Positions 1-10,775 of a stretch of DNA of 56,016 nt are shown here, piece by piece. Each line of letters starts with the position of its first letter. Positions within the stretch are counted from its first letter, which is position 1. The DNA lies in the NCBI GenBank assembly GCA_041584475.1, contig JBFHDX010000010.1, forward strand, positions 1-56,016. The letters are read 5' to 3'. Position numbers and translations under genes: made by a program. The notes beneath the pieces were generated by a model. The model saw nothing but the letters and a program-made list of their open reading frames with translations, was not told where the DNA came from and did not search any database. This stretch comes from JBFHDX01 sp041584475 (lineage in GTDB: Bacteria; Pseudomonadota; Alphaproteobacteria; UBA8366; JADFVY01).

Positions 1-1177
1 ACGCGAGTGCGAAGATCTCGTGCGCCTCGCGGATGCCGCGCAGCGCGTGCTGGCCGAGGCTGCGCATCGGCTGACCGGCAAGCGCCGCGAACTCGGCCGA
101 GACCACCAGCGGCCGATCGAGGTCGGCGCACAGGTGCTCGATGCGGCTCACCAGGTTCACCGCCGGCCCGATGACCGTGAAGTCGAGGCGGTCCTGGGCG
201 CCGATGTTGCCGTAGAGGACATCGCCGATATGCAGGGCGAGGCCGAAATCGAACGGCGTCCTGCCGGCGGCGGTGCGCATGCGGTTGAGCCGCCCGATCT
301 CGGCGCGCGCCTCGGCGGCCGCGGCAAGCGCGGCCGCGCAGGCCTTGGCGGCGCCGGCCGGGTCGCCTTCCTCGACCGGGATGATCGCCAGCATCGCGTC
401 GCCGATGAATTTCAGGATCTCGCCGCCGGCCGCGGCCACCGGACTCGCCATCGCCTGGAAGAAGTCGTTGAGCATGGCGAGCAGGGCCTCCGGGTCCTGC
501 GTTTCCGACAGCTCGGTGAAGCGCCGCAGGTCGCAATACCACAGCACGGCGCGAATCCGCTGCAGGTCGCCGCGCCTGATCTTGCCGGCGAGCACGAGGC
601 GGCCGGTCGATTGCCCGACATAGGTCGCGAGCAGCGTCTCGGTCATGCGTTCCTGGTTGATCAGCTCGACGACGGTCGAGAAGGCCGGCAGCAAGGCCTT
701 CACGATCGTCAGATGTTCGTCGCCGAAGCCGCCCGGGCGGTCGCTGGCGAGCGTGATCGCCTGGCCGGTGCCGCGCCGGAACGGCATGCCGAGCACGGCG
801 TAGTCGGTGGCGCCTTCGCGCCTGAGATCCGCGAGAATCGGGAAATCGTCCGGCGTGGCCGGGTCCTCGAGGCGGCGACGGACGGTCTCGCCGAACTCGT
901 AGACCCGGTGCAGCGGGCTGTCGAGATACATCGCCGTCTTCTCGATGCCGTGCTCGCGCGGCGACTCGACCGCGACCGCCTCGCCGTGATGCCAGGCGAA
1001 CGCGCGCGCGAAGAACTGCGGGTGCAGCTGGCGGATGTGCAGGGTCGAGCGGAACAGCGGCATGCCGGCGGCCCGCAGCCGCTGGCAGAAGCCGGCGAAG
1101 AACGGACCCATGCGCTGGCACCGTCCCTCCGTCAGGATCCAGTCGACGATCGGCGGCAGCGGGTCGCGCGCCGACAT
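1..1177 (-). CDS. Class III adenylate/guanylate cyclase, first paralog (3' end cut by window edge)
   Basis: Predicted nucleotidyl cyclase making cAMP (less likely cGMP). The reading frame opens at ATG 1177-1175, overlapping the stop of the upstream paralog (TGATG), and stays open to base 1, giving about 392 codons. The first roughly 190 residues are an unassigned sensor-like region. The cyclase domain follows, with the first metal-binding Asp in WYCDLRRFTELSE, the second in KFIGDAMLAI and the substrate-side motif LDFTVIGPAVN. The last readable residues, EIFALA, align with the end of the neighbour (PVFALDVR), so only a few residues are missing. No membrane segment is evident, so it is probably cytosolic. 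Overlap with the second cyclase gene implies co-translation. The family call is firm; the nucleotide and input signal are unknown. Confidence 0.85.
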   Translation of the reverse strand, partial: MSARDPLPPIVDWILTEGRCQRMGPFFAGFCQRLRAAGMPLFRSTLHIRQLHPQFFARAFAWHHGEAVAVESPREHGIEKTAMYLDSPLHRVYEFGETVRRRLEDPATPDDFPILADLRREGATDYAVLGMPFRRGTGQAITLASDRPGGFGDEHLTIVKALLPAFSTVVELINQERMTETLLATYVGQSTGRLVLAGKIRRGDLQRIRAVLWYCDLRRFTELSETQDPEALLAMLNDFFQAMASPVAAAGGEILKFIGDAMLAIIPVEEGDPAGAAKACAAALAAAAEARAEIGRLNRMRTAAGRTPFDFGLALHIGDVLYGNIGAQDRLDFTVIGPAVNLVSRIEHLCADLDRPLVVSAEFAALAGQPMRSLGQHALRGIREAHEIFALA

Positions 1178-2376
1178 CAGCGGACGTCCAGCGCGAAGAC
1201 CGGGTGATCGCCGGCGATGCCGCGCAGCCGGACGACGCCGGCCTCGCGGAATCCGGGCGGGACGAGCTCGGCGAACGGGCCCGAGGCGAGCACCGGGCAG
1301 CCGAGGCTGGCGCATTCCCGCTCGAGCCGGCTGACCATGTTGACGGCGGGCCCGATGACCGTGAAATCGAGCCTGTCGGTGGCGCCGACGTTGCCGAACA
1401 TCACCTCGCCCCGATGCAGCGCGATGCCGTAGCCGAGCGGATCTTGGCTCGCCGCCGCGCGGTCGGCGTTCCACGCCGCCATGCGGCCGACCGCGGCCTG
1501 TGCCGCATCGCGGGCCCGCCCACAGGCCTCGCCGATATCGTCCTCGCCGGCGGGGAACACCGCCAGCAGGCCGTCGCCGAGGAATTTCGAGACCTCGCCA
1601 CCATGCTCGCTTACCGGCTCCGCCATGCATTCGAGAAAGCGATTGAGCGTCTCGACGACCTCCGCGCTGGGGCGCGTCTCGGAGAGCGTCGTGAAGTCGC
1701 GCAGGTCGCACAGCCAGATCGCCGCGTGCAGCGTCTCGGCATCGCCGCGCAGGATCTTGCCCTGCAGGATCCGCTCGCCGGCATTGCGGCCCACATAGGT
1801 GTCGAGCAGGTTGACCGCCGTGCGCCGCAAGGCCTTGGTCTCCAGGACGCGGCCGAGGAGCGCGACGAGCGGGTAGAGGGCGAGCAGCTCGGCGTCGGCG
1901 AAGCCGCCCGGCCGCTCGATCGCGAACGACAGGGCGTTGCGCTCGCCGCCGCCGAATTCCATCGGCATGACGACGTAGTCGGTGATCCCTTCCGCCTTCA
2001 GGTCGTCGAGGATCGGATAGGGAAACGGCCCGCTGCGTCCCTCGAGGCGATGGCGGACCGAGACGCCGTCGTAGAAGACCGGCGGGAACGGGCTGTTCAC
2101 GAAACGGTCGGTCGTCTCGATGCCGTGTTCGCCCTTGTATTCCTCGATGTCCTCGCCGCGGCGCCAAACGAAGTAGTAGCTGCGGATCTGCGGGTGCAGC
2201 GTGCCGATGACGGCGCCGAGCCGGGCCAGCGGCAGTCCGCCCGTCGCCAGCCGCGCGCAGAAGCCCGCGACGATGTCGCCGATGCCGTCGAGCCGCCATG
2301 CCTCGTCGAGCAGCCACGAGCTCGCCTCGTCGAGCACCGATCCGCCGGGCTGGTCCGTGTGCGCCAGTTCAAGCAT
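1177..2376 (-). CDS. Class III adenylate/guanylate cyclase, second paralog
   Basis: A 399-residue predicted soluble nucleotidyl cyclase. Residues 1 to about 190 form an N-terminal region shared with the downstream paralog (IRSYYFVWRRGEDIEEYKGE, FPYPILDDLKAEGITDYVVMP) that may be a ligand-sensing module. The catalytic domain has both metal-binding Asp motifs (WLCDLRDFTTLSE and KFLGDGLLAVF) and the purine/transition-state segment LDFTVIGPAVNMVSRLE, so it should be active. The gene lies 59 bp downstream of uvrA on the same strand and overlaps the next cyclase by its stop codon. The pair is a tandem duplication. What it senses cannot be read from the sequence. Confidence 0.88.
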   Translation of the reverse strand: MLELAHTDQPGGSVLDEASSWLLDEAWRLDGIGDIVAGFCARLATGGLPLARLGAVIGTLHPQIRSYYFVWRRGEDIEEYKGEHGIETTDRFVNSPFPPVFYDGVSVRHRLEGRSGPFPYPILDDLKAEGITDYVVMPMEFGGGERNALSFAIERPGGFADAELLALYPLVALLGRVLETKALRRTAVNLLDTYVGRNAGERILQGKILRGDAETLHAAIWLCDLRDFTTLSETRPSAEVVETLNRFLECMAEPVSEHGGEVSKFLGDGLLAVFPAGEDDIGEACGRARDAAQAAVGRMAAWNADRAAASQDPLGYGIALHRGEVMFGNVGATDRLDFTVIGPAVNMVSRLERECASLGCPVLASGPFAELVPPGFREAGVVRLRGIAGDHPVFALDVR

Positions 2377-2435
2377 CGTTCCGTGTCTCGCGCCAGCGCG
2401 CGGCCGCCCGTCCGGTTCGGCCGGCGGCTGGCGAC

Positions 2436-5288
<2,853 letters not shown>

Positions 5289-5323
5289 GAGCCGGTCGCT
5301 GTTGCTGGAGGCGGCAGAGCGTC

Positions 5324-5352
5324 AATATAGGTCTTGCGGCGGCCCGGAAAAA
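5324..5352 (-). promoter_or_regulatory. Possible uvrA promoter (weak -35)
   Basis: On the minus strand TATATT (5329-5324) is a good -10 element, with TTTTTC (5352-5347) 17 bp upstream as a poor -35. The implied transcript would have a leader of about 30 nt before the uvrA ATG. No LexA-type direct repeat (GTTC-N7-GTTC or GAAC-N7-GAAC) was found in the 200 bp between uvrA and ssb. Confidence 0.25.
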
Positions 5353-5488
5353 GCCCCGCATGCCGCAATCGCCGGTGGCCGGCAGGGGGAGCAGCGGCTA
5401 TAGTCGGCGACCGGCCCGCCGGCCGGCCGCAGCAACGGCGGCCCGCGGCGCGTCGACGGGATAACGTAGGGGACTGGGGTTCGAATCG

Positions 5489-5941
5489 ATGGCAGGCAGC
5501 GTCAACAAGGTGATCCTCGTCGGCAATCTCGGGCGGGATCCGGAAGTCCGGACCATGCAGAACGGCGGCAAGGTGTGCAACCTGTCGGTCGCGACGTCGG
5601 AGCGCTGGCGCGACCGGACGAGCGGCGACATGCAGGAACGCACGGAGTGGCACCGCGTCGTCATCTTCGACGACAAGCTGGTCGACGTCGCCGAGCGGTA
5701 TCTGCAGAAGGGGCGCAAGGTCTATCTCGAGGGCCAGCTGCAGACCCGGAAATGGACCGACCAGAGCGGCCAGGATCGCTATACGACCGAGGTCGTGCTG
5801 CAGCGCTTCCGCAGCAGCCTGGTGCTGCTCGACGGCCGCGGCGAGGGCGGCGGCGACTACGCCGGCGGGGCCGGCGGCGATGTCGGCGGCCAGACCGGCG
5901 GTGGCGGCGGAGGCGACCTCGACGACGAAATCCCGTTCTGA
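5489..5941 (+). CDS. ssb: Single-stranded DNA-binding protein
   Basis: A 150-residue SSB that coats single-stranded DNA in replication, recombination and repair. The N-terminal OB fold begins MAGSVNKVILVGNLGRDPEV and continues through VEGQL-like and KWTDQSGQDRYTTEVV segments to about residue 110. A Gly-rich linker follows (GGGDYAGGAGGDVGGQTGG), then the acidic tip DLDDEIPF, which recruits partner proteins. The start ATG 5489 is the family-standard N-terminus. It is divergent from uvrA. The Gly-rich linker overlaps the beginning of an open frame belonging to the next gene, whose real start is later. Confidence 0.97.
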   Translation: MAGSVNKVILVGNLGRDPEVRTMQNGGKVCNLSVATSERWRDRTSGDMQERTEWHRVVIFDDKLVDVAERYLQKGRKVYLEGQLQTRKWTDQSGQDRYTTEVVLQRFRSSLVLLDGRGEGGGDYAGGAGGDVGGQTGGGGGGDLDDEIPF

Positions 5942-5965
5942 GGGCGGGCGCGCGGTTCCGGAGGG

Positions 5966-5981
5966 TGGCGCCATGGCGCCA
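5966..5981. repeat. 16-bp perfect palindrome TGGCGCCATGGCGCCA, copy 1
   Basis: A perfect palindrome centred on the proposed ATG start codon (5973) of the decarboxylase gene and abutting its ribosome binding site GGAGGG (5960-5965). Identical copies lie at 12445-12460 and 46216-46231. All three are read in the frame GGC GCC ATG GCG CCA (Gly-Ala-Met-Ala-Pro). Confidence 0.9.
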
Positions 5982-7565
5982 GGCGCGAGCTGCGGCGAAG
6001 CCCTGATCCGGCTGCTCGAGGAAGCGGGTTTCGACACTGTCTTCGGCATTCCCGGCGTGCACACGCTTGAGCTCTATCGCGGGCTCGCGGCGTCGGGCAT
6101 GCGCCACGTCCTCGCCAGGCACGAGCAAGGCGCCGGCTTCATGGCCGACGGCTACGCCCGGGCCGGCGGCCGGCCGGCGCTGTGCGTCGTCATCACCGGC
6201 CCCGGCGTCAGCAACATCGCGACGCCGATGGGCCAGGCCTATTCCGACTCGGTGCCGATGCTCGTCGTCTCGAGCGCCAATGCGCGCGCCGACCTCGGCC
6301 GCGGCCGCGGCCGGCTGCACGAGAGCGGCGACCAGCTGGCGCTGACCGCGCCGCTTGCCGGGCATGCCGTGCTCGCCCGCGAGCCGGCCGACATTCCCGC
6401 CTTCGTGGCCGAGGCGCTCGACATGTTCGCGAGCCGGCGGCCGCGCCCGGCGCACCTGCACGTGCCGATCGACCTGCTGGCGGAGCCGGCGCCCGCGCTG
6501 TGGCGGGTCGGTCGACGCGCCGGGCCGCCGGCGCCCGATGCGGGCGCTGTCGAGGCGGTGCGAGGCGTGCTGGCGGCGGCGAAGGCCCCGGCGATCGTCG
6601 CCGGCGGCGGTTCGATCGAGGCGGCCGCCGGGCTCCGCGTCCTCGTCGAGTCGCTGCCGGCGCCGCTGGTGACGACCGTGGCCGCCAAGGGCGTGCTGCC
6701 GGAGGCGCATGCGCTGTCGCTCGGGGCGACGCTGTCGCGGGCGCCGACCCAGGAGCTGCTCGCCGCCGCCGACGCCGTGCTCGCCATCGGCACCGAGCTG
6801 GCCGAGACCGACATCTGGCGCGACGAACCGCTGCGCTTCGGCGGACCGCTGATCCGCGTCGATATCGATGCGGCGCGGCTGGTGGACGATCACGGCGGCG
6901 ATCTCGCGCTTCTCGCCGACGCCGAGGCGTTCCTCGAGGCGCTGGGGCCGGTCGCGGGGCAGGGCGACCGCGCGGCGGCGGAGCGGCGTGTCGAGATGGC
7001 CCGTGCGCGTCGCGGAGGCGCCCACGGCCGCCGCGACCGCGGGCACGTCCTGCTGCTCGAGGCGCTGCGCCGGGCGTTGCCCGAGGACGGCTTCGTCGCA
7101 ACCGACATGACGCAGGTCGCCTATGCGGGCAAGAGCCTGTTTCCGGTGGCGCAGCCGCGCTCGTGGTTCCACCCGGCCGGCTTCGGGACGCTCGGCTACG
7201 CGCTGCCGGCGGCGGTCGGCGCGATGCTGGCGACGCCCGGGCGCCCGGGGCTCGCGCTCGCCGGCGACTACGGGTTCCAGTTCACGATGCAGGAGCTCGG
7301 CACCGCCGTCGAGCTCGGCCTGCCGCTGCCGGTGGTGATCTGGAACAACGAGGGGCTCGGCCAGATCCGCGACGACATGCGGGCGGTCGCGATTCAGGAG
7401 ACCGGCGTCGCCGCCCGCAATCCGGATTTCCTGCGGCTGGCGGCGGCGTATGGCTGCGCCGGCGTGCGGCCGGACGACCGCGCGGCGCTGGTCGAGGCCG
7501 TGCGGACGGCGCTCGGGGCGGACGCGCCGACGCTGATCGAGGTGCGGCCCGAGATCTGCCGCTAG
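5973..7565 (+). CDS. aruI: Thiamine-diphosphate 2-oxoacid decarboxylase, AruI-like (5-guanidino-2-oxopentanoate decarboxylase)
   Basis: A 530-residue acetolactate-synthase-fold enzyme, predicted to decarboxylate 2-ketoarginine to 4-guanidinobutyraldehyde in the arginine transaminase pathway. The pyrimidine-domain activating Glu is in LARHEQGAGFMADGYAR. The cofactor-binding domain has GDYGFQFTMQELGTAVELG followed by VIWNNEGLGQI, a form recalled from Pseudomonas AruI. The start ATG 5973 is preceded by GGAGGG at 7-bp spacing; upstream in-frame ATGs fall inside ssb and lack this. It converges on the aruH-like transaminase that would supply its substrate, which strengthens the call. Another decarboxylase or carboligase of the same fold remains possible. 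Confidence 0.82.
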   Translation: MAPGASCGEALIRLLEEAGFDTVFGIPGVHTLELYRGLAASGMRHVLARHEQGAGFMADGYARAGGRPALCVVITGPGVSNIATPMGQAYSDSVPMLVVSSANARADLGRGRGRLHESGDQLALTAPLAGHAVLAREPADIPAFVAEALDMFASRRPRPAHLHVPIDLLAEPAPALWRVGRRAGPPAPDAGAVEAVRGVLAAAKAPAIVAGGGSIEAAAGLRVLVESLPAPLVTTVAAKGVLPEAHALSLGATLSRAPTQELLAAADAVLAIGTELAETDIWRDEPLRFGGPLIRVDIDAARLVDDHGGDLALLADAEAFLEALGPVAGQGDRAAAERRVEMARARRGGAHGRRDRGHVLLLEALRRALPEDGFVATDMTQVAYAGKSLFPVAQPRSWFHPAGFGTLGYALPAAVGAMLATPGRPGLALAGDYGFQFTMQELGTAVELGLPLPVVIWNNEGLGQIRDDMRAVAIQETGVAARNPDFLRLAAAYGCAGVRPDDRAALVEAVRTALGADAPTLIEVRPEICR

Positions 7566-7621
7566 AGCATCATCCGATTAATTCGCGCCAGCCCGCTCCC
7601 ACGCAAGCGGATGACGTACTA
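7563..7621. repeat. REP-like palindromic element (short form) between convergent aruI and aruH
   Basis: The 59 bp spanning both stop codons have imperfect terminal inverted repeats: CTAGAGCATCATCCG at the left and, read on the other strand, CTAGTACGTCATCCG at the right. The left half (GC-rich core CAGCCCGCTCCC) and the right half (CACGCAAGCGGATGACGTA) both match the ends of the longer element at 18736-18862, as if this copy had lost about 65 bp of interior. It may act as a bidirectional terminator or mRNA 3'-end stabiliser. Confidence 0.65.
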
Positions 7622-8803
7622 GGACCGCCCGGCGGCGATTTCCATCGTGAAGTCGGCGATCCTCGCGCAGGCCTCCGCGAGTCGCGCACGCTCGACGGTC
7701 AGCCCGACCCGCACGTGACCGCGGGCGCTCGGCCCGAAGGCGTCTCCGGGCAGCACCGAAACGCCTTGGCGCTCGAGGAGTTGCGCCGCGTACTCGTGCG
7801 CGCTGAGGCCGGTGCCGCGGACGTCGAGCATCACGAACATCGCCCCTTCGGAGCGCAGGCATTCGAGCCCGGGCAGGTCGGCGAGCCGCTCGCACATCAG
7901 ATCGCGACGCGCCCGGAACTCCTCGCGCATCGCCGCGACCTCGGCCGGCTCGCGCTCGATGGCCTCGACCGCGGCCTCCTGGATGAAGCCCGGGCCGCCG
8001 TACAGCATGCACAGGGCGAGGTTGCGCAGGTGCGGTACGAGCGCCGGCGGCGCCACCGCCCAGCCGACGCGCCAGCCGGTCATGGCGTGCGATTTCGAGA
8101 GGCTGCTGACGGTCACCGTGCGGTCCGCCATGCCGGGCAGTCCGCCGGGGCTGACGTGCGCGCGCTCATAGGTCAGCGTCGCGTAGACCTCGTCCGAGAT
8201 CAGCCACAGATCGTGCCGCTGGCAGATGTCGGCGATCGCCTGCAGCTCGTCCGCGCTGAGCACGACGCCGGTCGGGTTGTGCGGCGTATTCAGCAGCATC
8301 GCCCGGGTGCGCGGCGTCACCGCTGCGGCCAGGGCCTCGAGGTCGGGATGGAAGGCCCGCTCGCGCAGCAGGGGCACGCGCACCAGCCTGGCGCCGGTGG
8401 CGCCGACGACGGCCTCGTAGGTCACGTACATCGGTTCCGGCGCGATGACCTCGCCGTCCGCGTCGAGAAGGCACAGGGCGGCGGCGAACAGGGCGTTCTG
8501 CGCGCCCGCGAACACGATCACCCGCTCGGCCGCGGTGTCGCTCCCGGTCAGCGCCGCGTGGCGGCGCGCGATCGCCCGGCGCAGCGCCGGTTCGCCGGCG
8601 ATCGCCGTGTAGTGGGTGTTGCCGTCGCGCAGGCTCGCGATCCCGGCCTCGACGATGGCGGCCGGAGTCGCGAAATCCGGGTCGCCGACGCTCAGCAGGA
8701 TGATGTCGTCGCCCTGCCGGCGGCGCTCGAGCGCGCGAACGTGGATGTCCCAGGCAGCCGCACCTTCGCCGCCGATCCGGTCAACCAGGGAGGAAAATCG
8801 CAC
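7619..8803 (-). CDS. aruH: Arginine:pyruvate transaminase, AruH-like class I/II aminotransferase
   Basis: A 394-residue PLP-dependent aminotransferase. The N-terminus (GEGAAAWDIHVRALERRRQG, LLSVGDPDFATPA, GNTHY) closely resembles Pseudomonas aeruginosa AruH as I recall it, so the predicted reaction is L-arginine + pyruvate to 2-ketoarginine + alanine. The PLP lysine is in SSLSKSHAMTGWRVGW. NTPHNPTG and ISDEVYATL carry the ring-contacting Asn and Asp. It is 19 bp downstream of the permease gene on the same strand, so it is probably the third gene of a binding protein-permease-transaminase operon. It faces the AruI-like decarboxylase tail to tail. Enzymes of the next steps (guanidinobutyraldehyde dehydrogenase, guanidinobutyrase) are not in the window. 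Confidence 0.85.
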   Translation of the reverse strand: MRFSSLVDRIGGEGAAAWDIHVRALERRRQGDDIILLSVGDPDFATPAAIVEAGIASLRDGNTHYTAIAGEPALRRAIARRHAALTGSDTAAERVIVFAGAQNALFAAALCLLDADGEVIAPEPMYVTYEAVVGATGARLVRVPLLRERAFHPDLEALAAAVTPRTRAMLLNTPHNPTGVVLSADELQAIADICQRHDLWLISDEVYATLTYERAHVSPGGLPGMADRTVTVSSLSKSHAMTGWRVGWAVAPPALVPHLRNLALCMLYGGPGFIQEAAVEAIEREPAEVAAMREEFRARRDLMCERLADLPGLECLRSEGAMFVMLDVRGTGLSAHEYAAQLLERQGVSVLPGDAFGPSARGHVRVGLTVERARLAEACARIADFTMEIAAGRS

Positions 8804-8822
8804 GGGGGGCTCCGGTGGGTGC

Positions 8823-9773
8823 TTACGAGCGTTCGTCGCCGGTCTTATAGCGCGCCTCGATGCGCGACTGAATGACCTCGAAGATGCCGGACACGATCCA
8901 GTAGACGACGGCGGCGGTGATCAGCATCTCGAGGTGCCGGAACTCCGAGCGGCCCAGCGTTTTCGCCAGGAACATCAGTTCCCAGACGCCGAGCACGGAG
9001 ACCAGCGAACTGTCCTTGAGCATGGCGATGAACTGGTTGCCGATCGCCGGGATCACCGTCTTGATCGCCTGCGGCAGGACGACGAGGCGCAGCACGAGCC
9101 CCATATGCAGCCCCATCGCCGTCGCCGCCTCCCACTGGCCGCGCGGCACGCTCTGGATGCCGGCGCGGAAGATCTCCGCCATGTAGGCGCCGTAGCACAG
9201 CGTCAGCGCGATGATGCCCGCCGGGACGGCGCTGATCGTCCAGCCGATCTGGGGTAGGCCGAGATAGATCAGATAGACTTGCAGCAGCAGCGGCGTGCCG
9301 CGGAAGAACGAGATGTAGAAGGTGGCGCAGGCGTAGGCGAGCCCGTTGCCCGACAGTCGCGCCAGCGCCCCGAAGAACGCGAGGATCGAGGCGAACAGGA
9401 TCGACGCCAGCGAGATGAAGATGGTCATGCCGGCGCCGACGACGACCAGGTGATAGAGCTTCGTGCCGATGAAGGCGTAGCTCAGGTCGAACGACGCGAA
9501 GAACAGCGCGAAAAGCAGGACGAGCTCGACCCAGACGATGACGACCTGGTAGCGGAACCGCATCAGCGCGAGCAGGAACAGGTTGCCCGCGAACAGGGCG
9601 GCGACCACCGTCGCCGCCATCAGGTTGGCGAGCAGGCCTTCGCCGCGGCCCGTGAAGATCACGATCACGGGTTGCAGCGCCTGCCCGAATCCCGAGCCCA
9701 TGAGATCCTGCGTCAGGCCGAGCAGCGGGATCAGCAGGGCGCTGATCAGCAGCCGCCAGGCCGTCGGGCTCAT
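8823..9773 (-). CDS. Polar amino acid ABC transporter permease
   Basis: A 316-residue inner-membrane permease of the HisM/GlnP type. The first about 115 residues hold extra hydrophobic segments. The canonical permease domain follows, beginning at YHLVVVGAGMTIFISLASI, and ends with the EAA loop QWEAATAMGLHMGLVLRLVV that contacts the ATPase. It lies between the binding-protein gene (51 bp gap) and the transaminase. No ATP-binding subunit is in this operon, so the transporter must use an ATPase encoded elsewhere. The likely substrate is a basic amino acid such as arginine, inferred only from the neighbouring aruH and aruI. Confidence 0.9.
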   Translation of the reverse strand: MSPTAWRLLISALLIPLLGLTQDLMGSGFGQALQPVIVIFTGRGEGLLANLMAATVVAALFAGNLFLLALMRFRYQVVIVWVELVLLFALFFASFDLSYAFIGTKLYHLVVVGAGMTIFISLASILFASILAFFGALARLSGNGLAYACATFYISFFRGTPLLLQVYLIYLGLPQIGWTISAVPAGIIALTLCYGAYMAEIFRAGIQSVPRGQWEAATAMGLHMGLVLRLVVLPQAIKTVIPAIGNQFIAMLKDSSLVSVLGVWELMFLAKTLGRSEFRHLEMLITAAVVYWIVSGIFEVIQSRIEARYKTGDERS

Positions 9774-9824
9774 GTCGGGCAGGCGTAGGATGGCGCGGTC
9801 CCTCCGCGTCCGCGGGCGCCGCCG

Positions 9825-10661
9825 CTATTCCACCGAGGTCAGGTCGACGCCGTACCACTTCATCGACAGCTTGGTCAGCGTGCCGTCCGCGTGCATCGCG
9901 CTGACCATGCCCTCGATCAGCTTGTTGAACTCCGGATCGCCCTTGTCGGTTGCGACCGCCAGCGGCTCGTAGAACACGGGTTCGCCGACCACCTTTATCG
10001 GATAGCCGCCCTTGATCGCCTCGTTGATCGTCGGCAGCGCCGAGAGCACGGCGTCGAGGCGCGTGCCGTCGCCCAGCCGCAGGTCGTCGAAGGCGTTGGT
10101 GTCGGTCTCGTAGGCGCGGATCTCGCCCGGTGTCACCTTGTAGTCGAACCGCGGCACGCCGCCGGCGTCGAGAACGAGGTTCTTGTTGAGATAGGCTTCG
10201 TAGGTGCAGCCGCCGCAGACGCCGATCTTCTTGCCGTTGAGCTCCGCCACCGTGGCGGTCTTGCTGCTCGCGTGCACGGCGAACGAGGCCGGCGTGTAAT
10301 AATAGACGGCCGGGAAGTCGAGGACGCGGGAGCGCTCCTTCGTCGGGGTCATCGAGCCGACCGAGATGTCCCAGCGGCCGTTCCAGCGGCCGGCCGTGAT
10401 CACCTCCCAGGCCGGGGTGACGATCTTGAGCTGGACCCCCATGCGCCGTGCGAGCTCGCGCGCCACCTCGACGTCGAACCCGTCCATCTCGTTGCGGTCG
10501 TTGAGGAACGACTGCGGCGGATAGGCCGGATCGGACGACAGCGTCAGGGTCTTCGTGCTCTTGATGCGATCGAGCGTCTCGCCGCCGAGCGCCGGTCCCG
10601 TCGTGGCCATGGCGATGGCCGTCAGACCGGCGACGGCGATGGTCCTGCTGAGATAAAACAT
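9825..10661 (-). CDS. Periplasmic amino acid-binding protein (SBP family 3)
   Basis: A 278-residue transporter substrate-binding protein. The ATG at 10661 is preceded by GGGAGAGG and yields a clean signal peptide (MFYLSRTIAVAGLTAIAMAT, cleavage near residue 26). The mature part shows the family-3 pattern SSDPAYPPQSF, EMDGFDVEVARELARRMG and RWDISVGSMTPTKERSRVLDF. A VCGGCTYEAYL segment contains two cysteines that could form a disulfide. It is the first gene of the operon with the permease and transaminase, and is divergent from the flavoprotein gene across 245 bp. The substrate is inferred, not shown, to be arginine or a derivative. Confidence 0.9.
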   Translation of the reverse strand: MFYLSRTIAVAGLTAIAMATTGPALGGETLDRIKSTKTLTLSSDPAYPPQSFLNDRNEMDGFDVEVARELARRMGVQLKIVTPAWEVITAGRWNGRWDISVGSMTPTKERSRVLDFPAVYYYTPASFAVHASSKTATVAELNGKKIGVCGGCTYEAYLNKNLVLDAGGVPRFDYKVTPGEIRAYETDTNAFDDLRLGDGTRLDAVLSALPTINEAIKGGYPIKVVGEPVFYEPLAVATDKGDPEFNKLIEGMVSAMHADGTLTKLSMKWYGVDLTSVE

Positions 10662-10775
10662 CGTTGTCTGCCTCTCCCTGTTGTTTTGACGGCGTGGTAA
10701 CGGTTCCGTCTGCTGCCACGGCGTATGCGGGATCGAAGATTCCCCGCGTCCGCCGCGAGGCGATGCGATAAGTTC

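Noticed and set aside
20..1207. A long plus-strand open frame over the first cyclase
   Set aside because: The minus strand encodes a complete class III cyclase domain here. The plus-strand product has only shadow-type composition.
5289..5488. SOS (LexA) box shared by uvrA and ssb
   Set aside because: Neither GTTC-N7-GTTC nor GAAC-N7-GAAC was found; the single GTTC before ssb has no partner at the right distance.
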